Positions 17,335 to 25,945 of a stretch of DNA of 59,459 nucleotides are shown one piece after another (position 1 is the first letter of the stretch; each line of letters begins with the position of its first letter). A program made the translations under genes and the position numbers. This DNA is from Oscillospiraceae bacterium. Lineage in GTDB: Bacteria > Bacillota > Clostridia > Oscillospirales > CAG-272. The stretch covers positions 1 through 59,459 of the forward strand of contig SVTW01000007.1 in assembly GCA_015063585.1 (NCBI GenBank). The letters are read 5' to 3'. The notes under the pieces were generated by a model. The model worked only from the letters and a program-made list of their open reading frames with translations, did no database searches and was not told the origin of the DNA.

Positions 17335-17627
17335 AATAGCCTTGATTTTTGGAACGGTGCGGTGTCTGCCGAAAAAGAAAAAGCCTCCGTCGTCCCGTAT
17401 CAGGACGTGGAAGCACGCGGTACCACCTGATTTCATACGCGCCGAAAGCACGCCGCATATGCACTCTTTCCCATAACGGCGGGTCCCGTTGCGAACTACG
17501 GAGCAGAACACAGCTCCCTCCCCCGCACCGCTCCAAAGCGACTTCGGTTTCCCGTGTCCGCGGACTTCGCACCAACCGCCCGCTCTCTGCCGACCGACAA
17601 AAACCTACTCCTCTTTTTCAAGGCGTT
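17335..17627 (-). ncRNA. T-box leader of valS
   Basis: The invariant T-box sequence GGTGGTACCGCG lies at 17427-17416 on the minus strand. It is followed by a stem containing CGTCC/GGACG and the run TTTTTCTTTTT, forming the terminator/antiterminator switch. Upstream are the AG-rich Stem I pieces GGTTGGTGCGAAGTCC and GAAGTCGCTTTGGAGC. In the latter, GTC (17542-17540) stands where the specifier codon is expected and encodes valine, matching the downstream gene. Together with the promoter this is a complete uncharged-tRNA sensor. Confidence 0.92.
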
Positions 17628-17633
17628 TACAGT

Positions 17634-17662
17634 AGTATATCATATAAAAAGAGATTTGTCAA
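17634..17662 (-). promoter_or_regulatory. promoter of the T-box-valS transcript
   Basis: On the minus strand TTGACA (17662-17657) and TATACT (17639-17634) are separated by 17 bases. Transcription should start near 17627, giving a leader of about 310 bases. Confidence 0.88.
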
Positions 17663-17702
17663 GTTTTTTTCAAAAAAGAGATGGATTTTGTCAAAAAACG
17701 AA

Positions 17703-17746
17703 ACGAGCGCGGGGGCGCCAAACGGTATCAGCGCACCCGCACTCGC
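17703..17746 (-). terminator. terminator of the glyS/glycosyltransferase transcript
   Basis: A GC-rich stem (arms near GCGAGTGCGGG and CCCGCGCTCG) lies seven bases after the stop at 17753 and is followed on the minus strand by TTTCGTTTTTTG. It separates the upstream unit from the valS promoter. Confidence 0.8.
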
Positions 17747-17752
17747 GATAGT

Positions 17753-20700
17753 TTATTTTTTCAGGAATTTTTGAAAGCTGTCACGGAAATGCCCCCGATC
17801 AAGGATCAGATAGCAGAGAGCCTTTTTCCAACGCGGATAAGGCATGAGCGCATTTCGCAATTTCTGATCCTGCGCGTAGGCATCGTTGGAGGTCCGGTCA
17901 AGCCCTGTGTTTGCAAGATCGCGATTCCAATAATCGAGTGCCGAAAAGGCTTTTCCGTACCCCATCTCATCCTCAAAGATCACACAGCCGAGCACGGCGC
18001 GGTCCTTGGGAGTGCCATAGTGCAGAAAATACTCAAAGGTATAGGCAAGATCGGCGGGGCGCTTGGCGAGAAGCGACTCAAAACCGCGGAAGGTTTCGCA
18101 CAGATCGCGCACAAAATCAAGTGCCGCCCCCTGCATCGTTTCGGTGATCATGCGGGTGGGGAGATTGATCGACTCCTTTTCAAATTGCGGATATATCCAG
18201 CCGTCACGCTCCTCATAGCCTACAGCGGACGGCGCAAGCTTCATAAACATGTGCTCGCGCACCACTCCCGTGACCGTGGGCTTATCGGGGTAAAAGCACT
18301 CGGTTCGGAAGCCGTAAACACGCTCACGGTCCTCGAGTGACTGCGTGTTGCCGTGTACGTAGGCGGCATCAACGGGATACCCCAAAAGCCGTGTGAGCGC
18401 GGCTTCTCCGCGTCCGCTGTATCCGATATCGAAAAGCAGGTCACGCGGTGAGAGAAGCGAATCGAAATACGCCTTGTGTTTTTCCTTCTCCGCCCTCAGC
18501 TTATCAAAATCGACCAGCTTTGCCAATGCCGCGATCGCGCGGTCATAGTCACTGCGTCCCTCAAATTTTTTGCGGTATTTTTTCTCATTCATTCCAAGCG
18601 CCTCACGCGCGGAACGGACGCCGTCCTTGTAATAGGGCGCGAGGATGCGATCAAAGCGCTCCACGGAGTAGTTTGCGGGCGGAAATTTGCTCCAGAAGGA
18701 AAAGAGATCCACAGGATTATACACGTCGGTCAGTGCCAGCGCCTTGCGTGAGATATAGAGGTAGTTCTCCTCGGGAAGCGCGGCATCGTAGCGCCGCAGG
18801 ATTCGGTATGCCTCCATTGGCAGATATCCGTCGCGCGCCACAAAATGAATCTTCCGCCGCCCCTCGCGCTTTGCCTTTTGCGCCAGCCAATCGGTAACGG
18901 CAAAGAGATAGTGCCCAAGCGCGAAATAGCCGATGCGATAGGGGTTGGCATCAAAATCCGAATCGCGCGCGAACAGCGCAAAGGGATCGTCAAACAGGCG
19001 GTTGACGGCAAGCGCCAGGGCGGAGCGGTAGCCCACAAACCCCAATTCGGCATTCATGCCGTCGCGAATTTGTCCGTGCCGACCAACCAGCCCGTCATAC
19101 AGCGTGCCGCCGTGATACTGCGGATAAAGATTGCGGAACTGATCCATTGCGCGCGGCAGATGCGCGGCATTCCAGCCCATCTTGCGCGGATTTTTCACGT
19201 CACTCTCCAAATTATCACCGATATGCAGAAAGCGTTCCGCAGGCAGACCCAAGCTCTTTTGGACGTGTCCGAAAAGACGGCAGGTCCATTTTCCCACGCG
19301 CAATTCCGAGGAAAGATAGAGTGTATCGTAGGAAATCGCATTTTTTTGCAAGATTGCCTCTACCGTCTCGCGCGGTAAATACATGTCCGAGCAAATGATC
19401 ACACGCTTTTTGCAAAACCGCGCCAGATCGGCAAGCTGTTTGCCCATGCCACGTGCGGTACAAAAGCGGATCTCCAGAGCCTGCTCCATTTCGCGGAGTT
19501 GGTCCAACCGCTCGGGCGCGATCGGATAATCCCGCGCGATCTGCACGTAGATCTCATCCAACGTCACGTCCTCCCATTCGGGATGCTCGGCACGGATCGC
19601 TTTGCGACACTCGCTCTCGGCATTGACGCGGATATCCGAAAACAGAAGATAGGAATTGAGCGAGGTCAGCTTGGCAAACGCATCGTTGAGCAAATAAAAG
19701 AGATCGGTGGGCTGAAAGAACGGGCGTACCACAAGCGTATCAAAAACGTCAAAGCTGACCGTGTCGATTGCGTCTGAGCAGATCCTTGCCTTCAGCTCCT
19801 CCATTGCGCGGATCGGCACAGGATCCGCCACGGTACAAACCGAATAAAAATAGCCATCCTCGGGTGGCGAGCAGTCGAGATCGGCATCCGCCCCCACCGA
19901 GAGCTTGGAGGCGATCAGTTCGCGGTCTCCCGCTTTTTCTCCCGCAGCCTTTAAAAGCTTGCGGTACATGCGTGCGTAGCGCAACCGCCAACCCTCAAAC
20001 GGTGCGGCACAGCGCTCTGCCTTACCGCTTGCCTCGATCTGTTCTCCCATAAAACGGAATGCCGCCGCAACGTCCTCCAGCTTTTCAAGCGTGCGCGCTC
20101 TCGTTGCCTTCGCCGTGCTGGAGCCGCTGTGCTGACGGTAGTAATAATACGCACCGCCGCACACGTTGCCAACCCGCGCGGCACGAAGCCAAAGAGCCGC
20201 CGAAAAAGCAATATCCTCGCACATCACGAAGCGCGGATGGGTTTCGGAAAAGGCACGGACCGCGGGCAGAATACGTTCCCAGAGTGCGCGGGAATACAGC
20301 TTGTTCCAAACAAGCTGCCAAGAATACGCCGCGCCCTCCTGTCCGATAAAACGGTCAAAAACCGCCTCCCCCTCCAGAGAAAGCGATTGACGCAATGGGT
20401 CGAGGTTAAAATATTCGAGTCTGTCATCGTCAAAGCGACAAAGGAACTGCCCTGCGGTCACGTCATTCTGTTCGCGCTCGGCGCATTCCCAAAGCAAGCG
20501 GAACCAATCAATTGAAATGCTGTCGTCGGCGTCCACAAATCCGATCCATTTGCCGATCGCCGCCTCAACACCCGTGATCCGCGCTTGGAAAAGTCCGCGG
20601 TTCTCGGTGTGTGTGAGCAGCTTGATCCGCAAGTCGCGCGCGGCAAGCTCCCGCACAAGCGCGGCGCTTTTATCCGTACTGCCGTCGTCCACCACAAGGA

Positions 20701-20818
20701 TCTCAAGATCGGTCAGGCTTTGTCGGCAAATGCTTTCCAGGCATTCGCGCAAAAATTTTTCGCCGTTGTAGACCGGAACGATCACCGAAACGACGGGGCT
20801 GCCGGTTGGTATATTCAT
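17753..20818 (-). CDS. glycosyltransferase family 2 fused to HAD-like domain
   Basis: This 1021-residue multidomain protein starts with a GT-A family 2 glycosyltransferase (about residues 8-240; VVDDGSTD at 42-49 and DADDS at 96-100 bind nucleotide-sugar and metal). A HAD hydrolase-like domain follows (about 350-570), with motif I in FDVFDTLV and motif III/IV in HIGDNLESDVKNP. The remaining 430 residues contain a segment like those found after HAD domains in wall-glycan proteins. No signal peptide or membrane span is seen. Similar fusions occur among surface-glycan enzymes, but this gene stands alone behind glyS. The start at 20818 follows GGAGG; an upstream Met has no ribosome site. The donor sugar and acceptor are unknown. 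Confidence 0.8.
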   Translation of the reverse strand: MNIPTGSPVVSVIVPVYNGEKFLRECLESICRQSLTDLEILVVDDGSTDKSAALVRELAARDLRIKLLTHTENRGLFQARITGVEAAIGKWIGFVDADDSISIDWFRLLWECAEREQNDVTAGQFLCRFDDDRLEYFNLDPLRQSLSLEGEAVFDRFIGQEGAAYSWQLVWNKLYSRALWERILPAVRAFSETHPRFVMCEDIAFSAALWLRAARVGNVCGGAYYYYRQHSGSSTAKATRARTLEKLEDVAAAFRFMGEQIEASGKAERCAAPFEGWRLRYARMYRKLLKAAGEKAGDRELIASKLSVGADADLDCSPPEDGYFYSVCTVADPVPIRAMEELKARICSDAIDTVSFDVFDTLVVRPFFQPTDLFYLLNDAFAKLTSLNSYLLFSDIRVNAESECRKAIRAEHPEWEDVTLDEIYVQIARDYPIAPERLDQLREMEQALEIRFCTARGMGKQLADLARFCKKRVIICSDMYLPRETVEAILQKNAISYDTLYLSSELRVGKWTCRLFGHVQKSLGLPAERFLHIGDNLESDVKNPRKMGWNAAHLPRAMDQFRNLYPQYHGGTLYDGLVGRHGQIRDGMNAELGFVGYRSALALAVNRLFDDPFALFARDSDFDANPYRIGYFALGHYLFAVTDWLAQKAKREGRRKIHFVARDGYLPMEAYRILRRYDAALPEENYLYISRKALALTDVYNPVDLFSFWSKFPPANYSVERFDRILAPYYKDGVRSAREALGMNEKKYRKKFEGRSDYDRAIAALAKLVDFDKLRAEKEKHKAYFDSLLSPRDLLFDIGYSGRGEAALTRLLGYPVDAAYVHGNTQSLEDRERVYGFRTECFYPDKPTVTGVVREHMFMKLAPSAVGYEERDGWIYPQFEKESINLPTRMITETMQGAALDFVRDLCETFRGFESLLAKRPADLAYTFEYFLHYGTPKDRAVLGCVIFEDEMGYGKAFSALDYWNRDLANTGLDRTSNDAYAQDQKLRNALMPYPRWKKALCYLILDRGHFRDSFQKFLKK

Positions 20819-20893
20819 CCTCGCACCTCCTCCGAAAAATATTTGGGAGCCTTCAAAAAGAAAGTTCCCAAATATTGTAGCCATAAATTAAAA

Positions 20894-22309
20894 TTAAAAT
20901 GCGATTTTTTCTTCGATATAACGCTTCAGCTCGGAAATCGGAACGCGAACCTGCTCCATGGTGTCACGGTCACGAACCGTTACGCAATTGTCGGCAGGCT
21001 TGTTCTCATCGCCAACCGTCTCGAAATCGACGGTGATGCAAAGAGGTGTACCAATCTCGTCCTCGCGGCGGTAGCGCTTACCGATCGAGCCGGTCTCGTC
21101 GTAATCCACCATGAAATACTTGGAAAGCTCGTCGTAGATCTCGCCTGCCTTCTCGGAAAGCTTCTTGGAAAGCGGCAGAACGGCAGCCTTGAAAGGCGCG
21201 AGCGCGGGATGGAGATGCAGAACGGTGCGCACGTCGTTCTTCTCGGCATCCAGCACTTCCTCATCGTAAGCGTCCACAAGGAATGCGAGCGCCACACGGT
21301 CGGCACCGAGCGAGGGCTCAACAACGTAAGGAATATAGTGCTCACCCGTTTCCTGATCGAAATAGGTCAGATCCTTGCCGCTGTGGGTCTGATGCTGACC
21401 AAGGTCATAGTCGGTACGGTCGGCAATTCCCCAAAGCTCGCCCCAGCCGAACGGGAAAAGGAACTCAAAGTCGGTGGTTGCCTTGGAATAGAAGCAAAGC
21501 TCTTCGGGATCGTGATCACGCAGACGGAGGTTTTCCTCACGCATGCCGAGATTGAGCAGGAACTTGTGGCAGTAGTCCTTCCAATAAGCAAACCACTCCA
21601 GATCGGTTCCGGGCTTGCAGAAGAATTCGAGCTCCATCTGCTCAAACTCACGGGTACGGAACACAAAGTTACCGGGGGTGATCTCATTGCGGAAGGATTT
21701 ACCGATCTGTGCAACACCGAAAGGCAGCTTTTTGCGCGTGGTGCGCTGTGCGTTTGCAAAGTTTACAAAGATACCCTGCGCGGTTTCGGGACGCAGATAA
21801 ACGGTGTTGGAATTATCCTCGGTAACACCGATAAAGGTTTTAAACATCAGGTTGAATTTCTTGATGTCGGTGAAATCATTGCCGCCGCACTGCGGGCAAA
21901 CGATTCCCTTTTCTTTGATATAATCTGCCATCTGCTCAAAGGTCCAGCCGGCGGGGTTGTCATTGAGTCCGTTCTGGAATGCGTAGTCCTCAATGAGCTT
22001 GTCTGCTCTGTGGCGCATCTTACAGCCCTTGCAGTCCATAAGCGGGTCGGAAAAACCGCCTACGTGGCCCGATGCCACCCAGGTTTCGGGATTCATGATG
22101 ATCGCGCTGTCAAGACCGACGTTATAACGGCTCTCCTGCACGAATTTTTTCCACCATGCACGCTTCACGTTATTCTTGAACTCCACGCCGAGAGGGCCGT
22201 AATCCCAAGAGTTGGAAAGGCCGCCGTAGATCTCGGAGCCGGGGAAAATAAAGCCGCGCGTTTTGCAAAGCGCAACGATCTTGTCCATTGTTTTTTCTGT
22301 GTTCTTCAT
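20894..22309 (-). CDS. glyS: glycine--tRNA ligase (dimeric, class II)
   Basis: This 471-residue enzyme charges tRNA-Gly and is the single-chain alpha-2 type, not the GlyQ/GlyS tetramer. Class II motifs are visible: motif 2 around [19 protein letters not shown] and motif 3 in [13 protein letters not shown]. The N-terminal segment [20 protein letters not shown] is strongly conserved in the family, and a C-terminal anticodon-binding domain follows. A CxxC pair (CPQC and CKGC regions) may bind zinc. A clear promoter and AGGAG site precede it, and no T-box is seen. Confidence 0.97.
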   Translation of the reverse strand: MKNTEKTMDKIVALCKTRGFIFPGSEIYGGLSNSWDYGPLGVEFKNNVKRAWWKKFVQESRYNVGLDSAIIMNPETWVASGHVGGFSDPLMDCKGCKMRHRADKLIEDYAFQNGLNDNPAGWTFEQMADYIKEKGIVCPQCGGNDFTDIKKFNLMFKTFIGVTEDNSNTVYLRPETAQGIFVNFANAQRTTRKKLPFGVAQIGKSFRNEITPGNFVFRTREFEQMELEFFCKPGTDLEWFAYWKDYCHKFLLNLGMREENLRLRDHDPEELCFYSKATTDFEFLFPFGWGELWGIADRTDYDLGQHQTHSGKDLTYFDQETGEHYIPYVVEPSLGADRVALAFLVDAYDEEVLDAEKNDVRTVLHLHPALAPFKAAVLPLSKKLSEKAGEIYDELSKYFMVDYDETGSIGKRYRREDEIGTPLCITVDFETVGDENKPADNCVTVRDRDTMEQVRVPISELKRYIEEKIAF

Positions 22310-22342
22310 TGCGATCTCCTAATAAATAAACTATAATACAAT

Positions 22343-22371
22343 ATTTTACCATCTTTTCGCGGGGCTGTCAA
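22343..22371 (-). promoter_or_regulatory. glyS promoter
   Basis: On the minus strand TTGACA (22371-22366) and TAAAAT (22348-22343) are separated by 17 bases. The leader is only about 25 bases long, too short for a T-box. Confidence 0.82.
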
Positions 22372-22486
22372 GGGATTGCCCAAAAAAAGAGTGCGTATTC
22401 TCGAGAAAAAAGAAAAAAAGAGGACATGCGGTTTCCGTTCCGATTCTTCTTTTTCAAAATCAGGTGACACTTTTTGATCGGAATTC

Positions 22487-22515
22487 TTGACATTGGCGGC
22501 AGAACATGCTATAAT
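22487..22515 (+). promoter_or_regulatory. promoter of the lipoprotein gene at 22553
   Basis: TTGACA (22487-22492) and TATAAT (22510-22515) match the consensus fully with a 17-base spacer. Confidence 0.88.
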
Positions 22516-22552
22516 GATGCTGTTTAAAAAAGAAAAAGGAGTTTTCTGACTT

Positions 22553-23032
22553 ATGAAAAAAATGATTCGCCTTCTCCCGCTGCTGCTTGTGTGCGTTCTG
22601 CTGCTCAGCGCCTGCTCCAAGCCCGCAGCCGAGAAAACCTTTACCTTTGAGAATATGAGCATTACACTCACCGAGGATTTTGAACAAGCTGCCACCATGT
22701 CCTTCGATGCGCTCTACAACGCAGGCGACATTGCGGTTTTTGTTCTCAAGGACCCCATGGATGAAGAACTGACCGCCGACCTCTCGCTGGAGGAATATCT
22801 GGAGGGCGTAAACGAGGCTTTTGAAATGAACGGCACCGACATTGTGACCGAGGACGGACTTACCTACCTCACCTACACCAATGTAAACAACGATCTCACC
22901 AGCACTTTCTTCACGTGTGCCTATAAGAGCGAGGATGCCTTCTGGCTTTTCCAATTCGGTTGCGCCGCGGCAGACTACAACGGTTTTAAGGACGACATTT
23001 ACAAATACGCAAAAAGCGTGACCTTTTCGTAA
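22553..23032 (+). CDS. small lipoprotein of unknown function
   Basis: This 159-residue secreted protein has a short basic N-terminus, a hydrophobic stretch and the lipobox LLSAC (Cys about residue 21), so it should be lipid-anchored to the outer face of the membrane; lgt lies nearby. The mature part is acidic, with no recognised domain. Its mixed beta pattern resembles small surface or stress lipoproteins of Clostridia. It is a single-gene unit with a consensus promoter and a perfect 16-bp terminator stem after it. Confidence 0.75.
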   Translation: MKKMIRLLPLLLVCVLLLSACSKPAAEKTFTFENMSITLTEDFEQAATMSFDALYNAGDIAVFVLKDPMDEELTADLSLEEYLEGVNEAFEMNGTDIVTEDGLTYLTYTNVNNDLTSTFFTCAYKSEDAFWLFQFGCAAADYNGFKDDIYKYAKSVTFS

Positions 23033-23058
23033 CGCGGTTCCCATGAAATAAAAACCAA

Positions 23059-23100
23059 GGGTGTCTCAAATGCACAGTTGCATTTGAGACACCCCCTTTT
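23059..23100. terminator. 16-bp hairpin terminator with AAATGCA core
   Basis: GGGTGTCTCAAATGCA (23059-23074) pairs perfectly with the arm at 23079-23094, leaving the loop CAGT, and is followed by CCTTTT. It lies between two convergent lipoprotein genes and can serve both. Its inner core AAATGCA/TGCATTT is also found in the first hairpin of the dispersed repeat. Confidence 0.9.
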
Positions 23101-23112
23101 GCATTTCGTTTC

Positions 23113-23703
23113 TCATTCTCCCGACAATGCTGCCGAGATGTCGGAGTTTTGTTCCTTCGTTAATTGGAAGGTTGTTCCGTAATACTGTGTGTCGCTTACC
23201 TTCAAGGTTACATGTGCAAAGGTAACGATTTTACCCGACACGTAGTAAGAGTTGCGAACAAATGATAACTCGTTGTCACCAATTGTTAGTATATGGACAT
23301 TTTGATGAGAAAATTGCAATTCCCCCCATGCGTTGCAGGTAACCGGGGTGGTCAGCTCGGCATCGATTTTTGCAAATGCGGAAACGTAGGTTGCAAGCTT
23401 TGCTTCATTCGTAATGGTAACCGGCGATGACATTTGGGAGGAAAGCACGCTAATAGAGTTTTTTTCCACCGCCGAGGGGTTTCCTTTTTCTCCCGCGATA
23501 AAGGAATCCCAAAAGGCTTTCAGCTCCGGATCCCATTCGGAAGGAGTAAATTCGGGTTCGGTGGATTCGCTTTCACTCTCGCTTTCACTTTCGCTGCCGG
23601 TCTCCGAATCGGAGTCCACGGGCGGAACGTCGGGCTGCTGACAGGACGCAAATGCGCAGAGCAGCAGAGAGAGAAGCAAGAGCAGAACGGTTAATTTTTT
23701 CAT
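23113..23703 (-). CDS. lipoprotein with Ser-Glu repeat linker
   Basis: This 196-residue protein has a lipoprotein signal with lipobox FASC (Cys about residue 21). A flexible acidic linker of repeated Ser-Glu pairs follows (about 35-46, encoded by a short tandem DNA repeat near 23570-23600). The mature domain of about 140 residues is not recognised. The start at 23703 has AAAGGAG before it; the Met at 23757 lacks one. It is transcribed alone, with a 185-base leader. A surface role is inferred from the anchor and linker only. Confidence 0.72.
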   Translation of the reverse strand: MKKLTVLLLLLSLLLCAFASCQQPDVPPVDSDSETGSESESESESESTEPEFTPSEWDPELKAFWDSFIAGEKGNPSAVEKNSISVLSSQMSSPVTITNEAKLATYVSAFAKIDAELTTPVTCNAWGELQFSHQNVHILTIGDNELSFVRNSYYVSGKIVTFAHVTLKVSDTQYYGTTFQLTKEQNSDISAALSGE

Positions 23704-23923
23704 ATGGTTTCTCCTTTCGTTTTTGGAAAATAACGATGTATGCTTGTTATCTGTCATGTTCCATGTAGCATGTTTGTCAAGGCTGAACGGTTCAGCCCAT
23801 GGGGCTCCCCTCCTTTCTGTTTTTTGCGCGTGGAATATATTGTAAATGCGTTATGTGAGCTTGGTTTTCCATAAATTTCTATATTTTCATTCTCATTATA
23901 TCATAAACTCACTGTATTGTCAA
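23704..23923 (-). promoter_or_regulatory. promoter and long leader of the Ser-Glu lipoprotein gene
   Basis: On the minus strand TTGACA (23923-23918) and TATAAT (23900-23895) are 17 bases apart. The transcript would have a 185-base leader. It contains a GAAAGGAGG-like site followed by a two-codon ATG-GGC-TGA frame and the weakly self-complementary stretch GGGCTGAACCGTTCAGCC, but no known riboswitch was recognised. Confidence 0.7.
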
Positions 23924-23971
23924 TGTCCTTTTTAATCAGAACGATATTTTCAGCAAATTAAACAAAAGGTG

Positions 23972-24004
23972 GGAGCCTCGAATGCCATCGGCATTTGAGG
24001 CTCC
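23972..24004. terminator. hairpin terminator downstream of folD
   Basis: GGAGCCTC-G-AATGCC and its complement enclose the loop ATC with one G-T wobble. It lies 22 bases after the folD stop and is followed on the minus strand by CACCTTTTGTTT. It shares the AATGC core with the hairpin at 23059. Confidence 0.78.
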
Positions 24005-24025
24005 TGTCTGTTTCTATTTTTTTAT

Positions 24026-24871
24026 TTACTTCTTTTTCGCGGCGGTCAGCGTGTTCTGGAGCAGCATGGTAATGGTCATGGGCCCAACACCGCCGGGCAC
24101 AGGGGTAATTGCCGATGCGATCGGCTCCACTGCCGCAAAATCAACGTCGCCCGTCAGCTTGCCGTCCGCGCGGCGGTTCATGCCAACGTCGATCACAACC
24201 GCGCCGGGCTTGACCATGTCCGCGCCCACAAAATCGGCGCGTCCGATCGCAACCACCAAAATGTCCGCCTCGCGCGTCACCGACGGCAGATCCTTGGTGC
24301 GGCTGTGGCAAACCGTAACCGTTCCGTTGGCGTGGAGCAGGAGCATTGCCATCGGCTTGCCAACAATGTTCGAGCGTCCGATCACCACGCATTTTTTGCC
24401 TGCGGGGTCAATTCCGCTCCGCTCGAGCAGTGCCATCACGCCCGCGGGTGTGCAGGGCAGAAAATCATAGTCGCCGATCATGATCTTGCCAACGTTATAA
24501 GGGTGGAATGCGTCCACGTCCTTGGCAGGATCAATGCGGAGCAGGACCTCGGTCTCGTCCAAGTGCTTGGGAAGCGGCAATTGAACCAGAATGCCGTGAA
24601 TCTTTTCATCACGGTTCAGGCGGTCCACCAGCGCATTCAGCTCTTCCTGCGCGGTCTCTGTCGGCAGGCGGTAGACCTCCGAATAAAAGCCGACCTCCTC
24701 GCACGCCTTTGCCTTATTGCGCACGTAGACCTGTGATGCGGGATCCTCTCCCACGATCACCACCGCAAGCCCGGGCGCGTAACCGCGAGCCGCAATAAAC
24801 GACGCCGTTTCTTCCCGAATCTCCGTGCGGATCTCTGCCGAGATCGCTTTTCCGTCAATTCTCATTGCCAT
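24026..24871 (-). CDS. folD: methylenetetrahydrofolate dehydrogenase/cyclohydrolase
   Basis: This 281-residue bifunctional enzyme interconverts 5,10-methylene- and 10-formyl-tetrahydrofolate with NADP. Family motifs are clear: [14 protein letters not shown] with the catalytic lysine, [37 protein letters not shown] (cofactor binding) and the C-terminal [12 protein letters not shown]. The length is normal. The start at 24871 follows AGGA and overlaps the end of lgt by 17 bases, so the two are cotranscribed and probably coupled. Confidence 0.96.
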   Translation of the reverse strand: MAMRIDGKAISAEIRTEIREETASFIAARGYAPGLAVVIVGEDPASQVYVRNKAKACEEVGFYSEVYRLPTETAQEELNALVDRLNRDEKIHGILVQLPLPKHLDETEVLLRIDPAKDVDAFHPYNVGKIMIGDYDFLPCTPAGVMALLERSGIDPAGKKCVVIGRSNIVGKPMAMLLLHANGTVTVCHSRTKDLPSVTREADILVVAIGRADFVGADMVKPGAVVIDVGMNRRADGKLTGDVDFAAVEPIASAITPVPGGVGPMTITMLLQNTLTAAKKK

Positions 24872-25919
24872 TATCTGATTCCTCGCTTTCCTTGTCGGGT
24901 GTATCTTCATTTTCAAAAGCATCTTCTTCCAAAGCGGTCGCGTCGGGGGTGTCAGACGTCCCCTCACAAGCATCCACGGTCTCGGCGCTCACTGCCACTG
25001 CCGCGGGCTTGGCGGGAGCAAACCAATTGAGGTCGGGGCGGTAACGCTGAAGGATCAAAAGTCCTACAGTGAGCAGGAGCGCAACCACAAAGCAGAACAG
25101 TCCCACGCATTGCGAAATACGCAAGGTGGTTCCGGGGATATGCAGACTGTCGGTTCGCAACCCTTCAATAAACATTCTGCCGAATCCATACCACGCAAAA
25201 TACAGCAGAGCAACCTGCCCGTCAAATTTTTTGCGCTTGTAGAACAAATTGATCAAAACAAAGCCGAGAACGTTCCAAAGGCTTTCATAGAGGAAGGTGG
25301 GGTGGAAATAGCGCATCTGTCCGCCAACCGCGTGGCTGAGCCCCATGCGAAGCGAATGAAAGAGGGTCCCCTCTCCGCTCGCGAGCACGTGCTCGGTATT
25401 GAAAAAAGAAAATTTTGTGGTATCTTCAATGGCATACCCGTAGGCTTCACCGTTGAAGAAATTGCCCCATCTTCCGATTGCCTGCGCGATCATAACGCCG
25501 GGCGCCGCCATATCAAAAAGCTTGCGCCAGGAGATCTTTTTGACCGTGCAGGTGAGCACGATGCCAAGACAGCCGCCAATAATGCCGCCGTAAATGGCAA
25601 GTCCGCCATTCCAAATCGCGATCACGTCAAGCAAGCTCTTATAGGAATACTCGTCCAGCGTGGTCAATACATAGTAAAGACGCGCGCCGAGCACACCGAG
25701 CAAAACCGTTACGATCGCGATGTCGATCACGTCGTCCGAAATAATCCCCTCGTTTCGTTTGCCGCGGAACATGGTGTACCAACAGGCAAACACGATGCCG
25801 AGCGTGATGAAGATCCCGTACCAACGCACCTCAAATCCGAAGAGCGAGAACGCGATCTTATTCAGCGTAAAGGACTCGATCCCAAGCCCCGGGAAAGCAA
25901 CCTCTATCCATTCTTTCAT
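24855..25919 (-). CDS. lgt: prolipoprotein diacylglyceryl transferase
   Basis: This 354-residue integral membrane enzyme transfers diacylglycerol from phosphatidylglycerol to the lipobox Cys of prolipoproteins. About seven membrane spans and the Lgt signature [13 protein letters not shown] are visible, together with [11 protein letters not shown] near the N-terminus. The last 50 or so residues form a hydrophilic, strongly acidic tail that most Lgt proteins lack. The start at 25919 follows AAAGGAG. It lies 26 bases after the M16 protease gene. Several lipoproteins in this window are its likely substrates. Confidence 0.94.
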   Translation of the reverse strand: MKEWIEVAFPGLGIESFTLNKIAFSLFGFEVRWYGIFITLGIVFACWYTMFRGKRNEGIISDDVIDIAIVTVLLGVLGARLYYVLTTLDEYSYKSLLDVIAIWNGGLAIYGGIIGGCLGIVLTCTVKKISWRKLFDMAAPGVMIAQAIGRWGNFFNGEAYGYAIEDTTKFSFFNTEHVLASGEGTLFHSLRMGLSHAVGGQMRYFHPTFLYESLWNVLGFVLINLFYKRKKFDGQVALLYFAWYGFGRMFIEGLRTDSLHIPGTTLRISQCVGLFCFVVALLLTVGLLILQRYRPDLNWFAPAKPAAVAVSAETVDACEGTSDTPDATALEEDAFENEDTPDKESEESDNGNEN

Positions 25920-25945
25920 GCGTTTTCTCCTTTCATTGTTTGCAA

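Noticed and set aside
15763..17430. Long open frame on the plus strand opposite valS
   Set aside because: valS is unmistakable on the minus strand; the plus frame has no ribosome site or recognisable motif.
22310..22372. T-box leader in front of glyS
   Set aside because: The promoter lies only about 30 bases before the start codon, and no GGTGG-type T-box sequence is present.
23704..23890. Riboswitch in the long leader of the Ser-Glu lipoprotein
   Set aside because: Only weak self-complementarity is visible, and no known riboswitch motif could be matched by eye.
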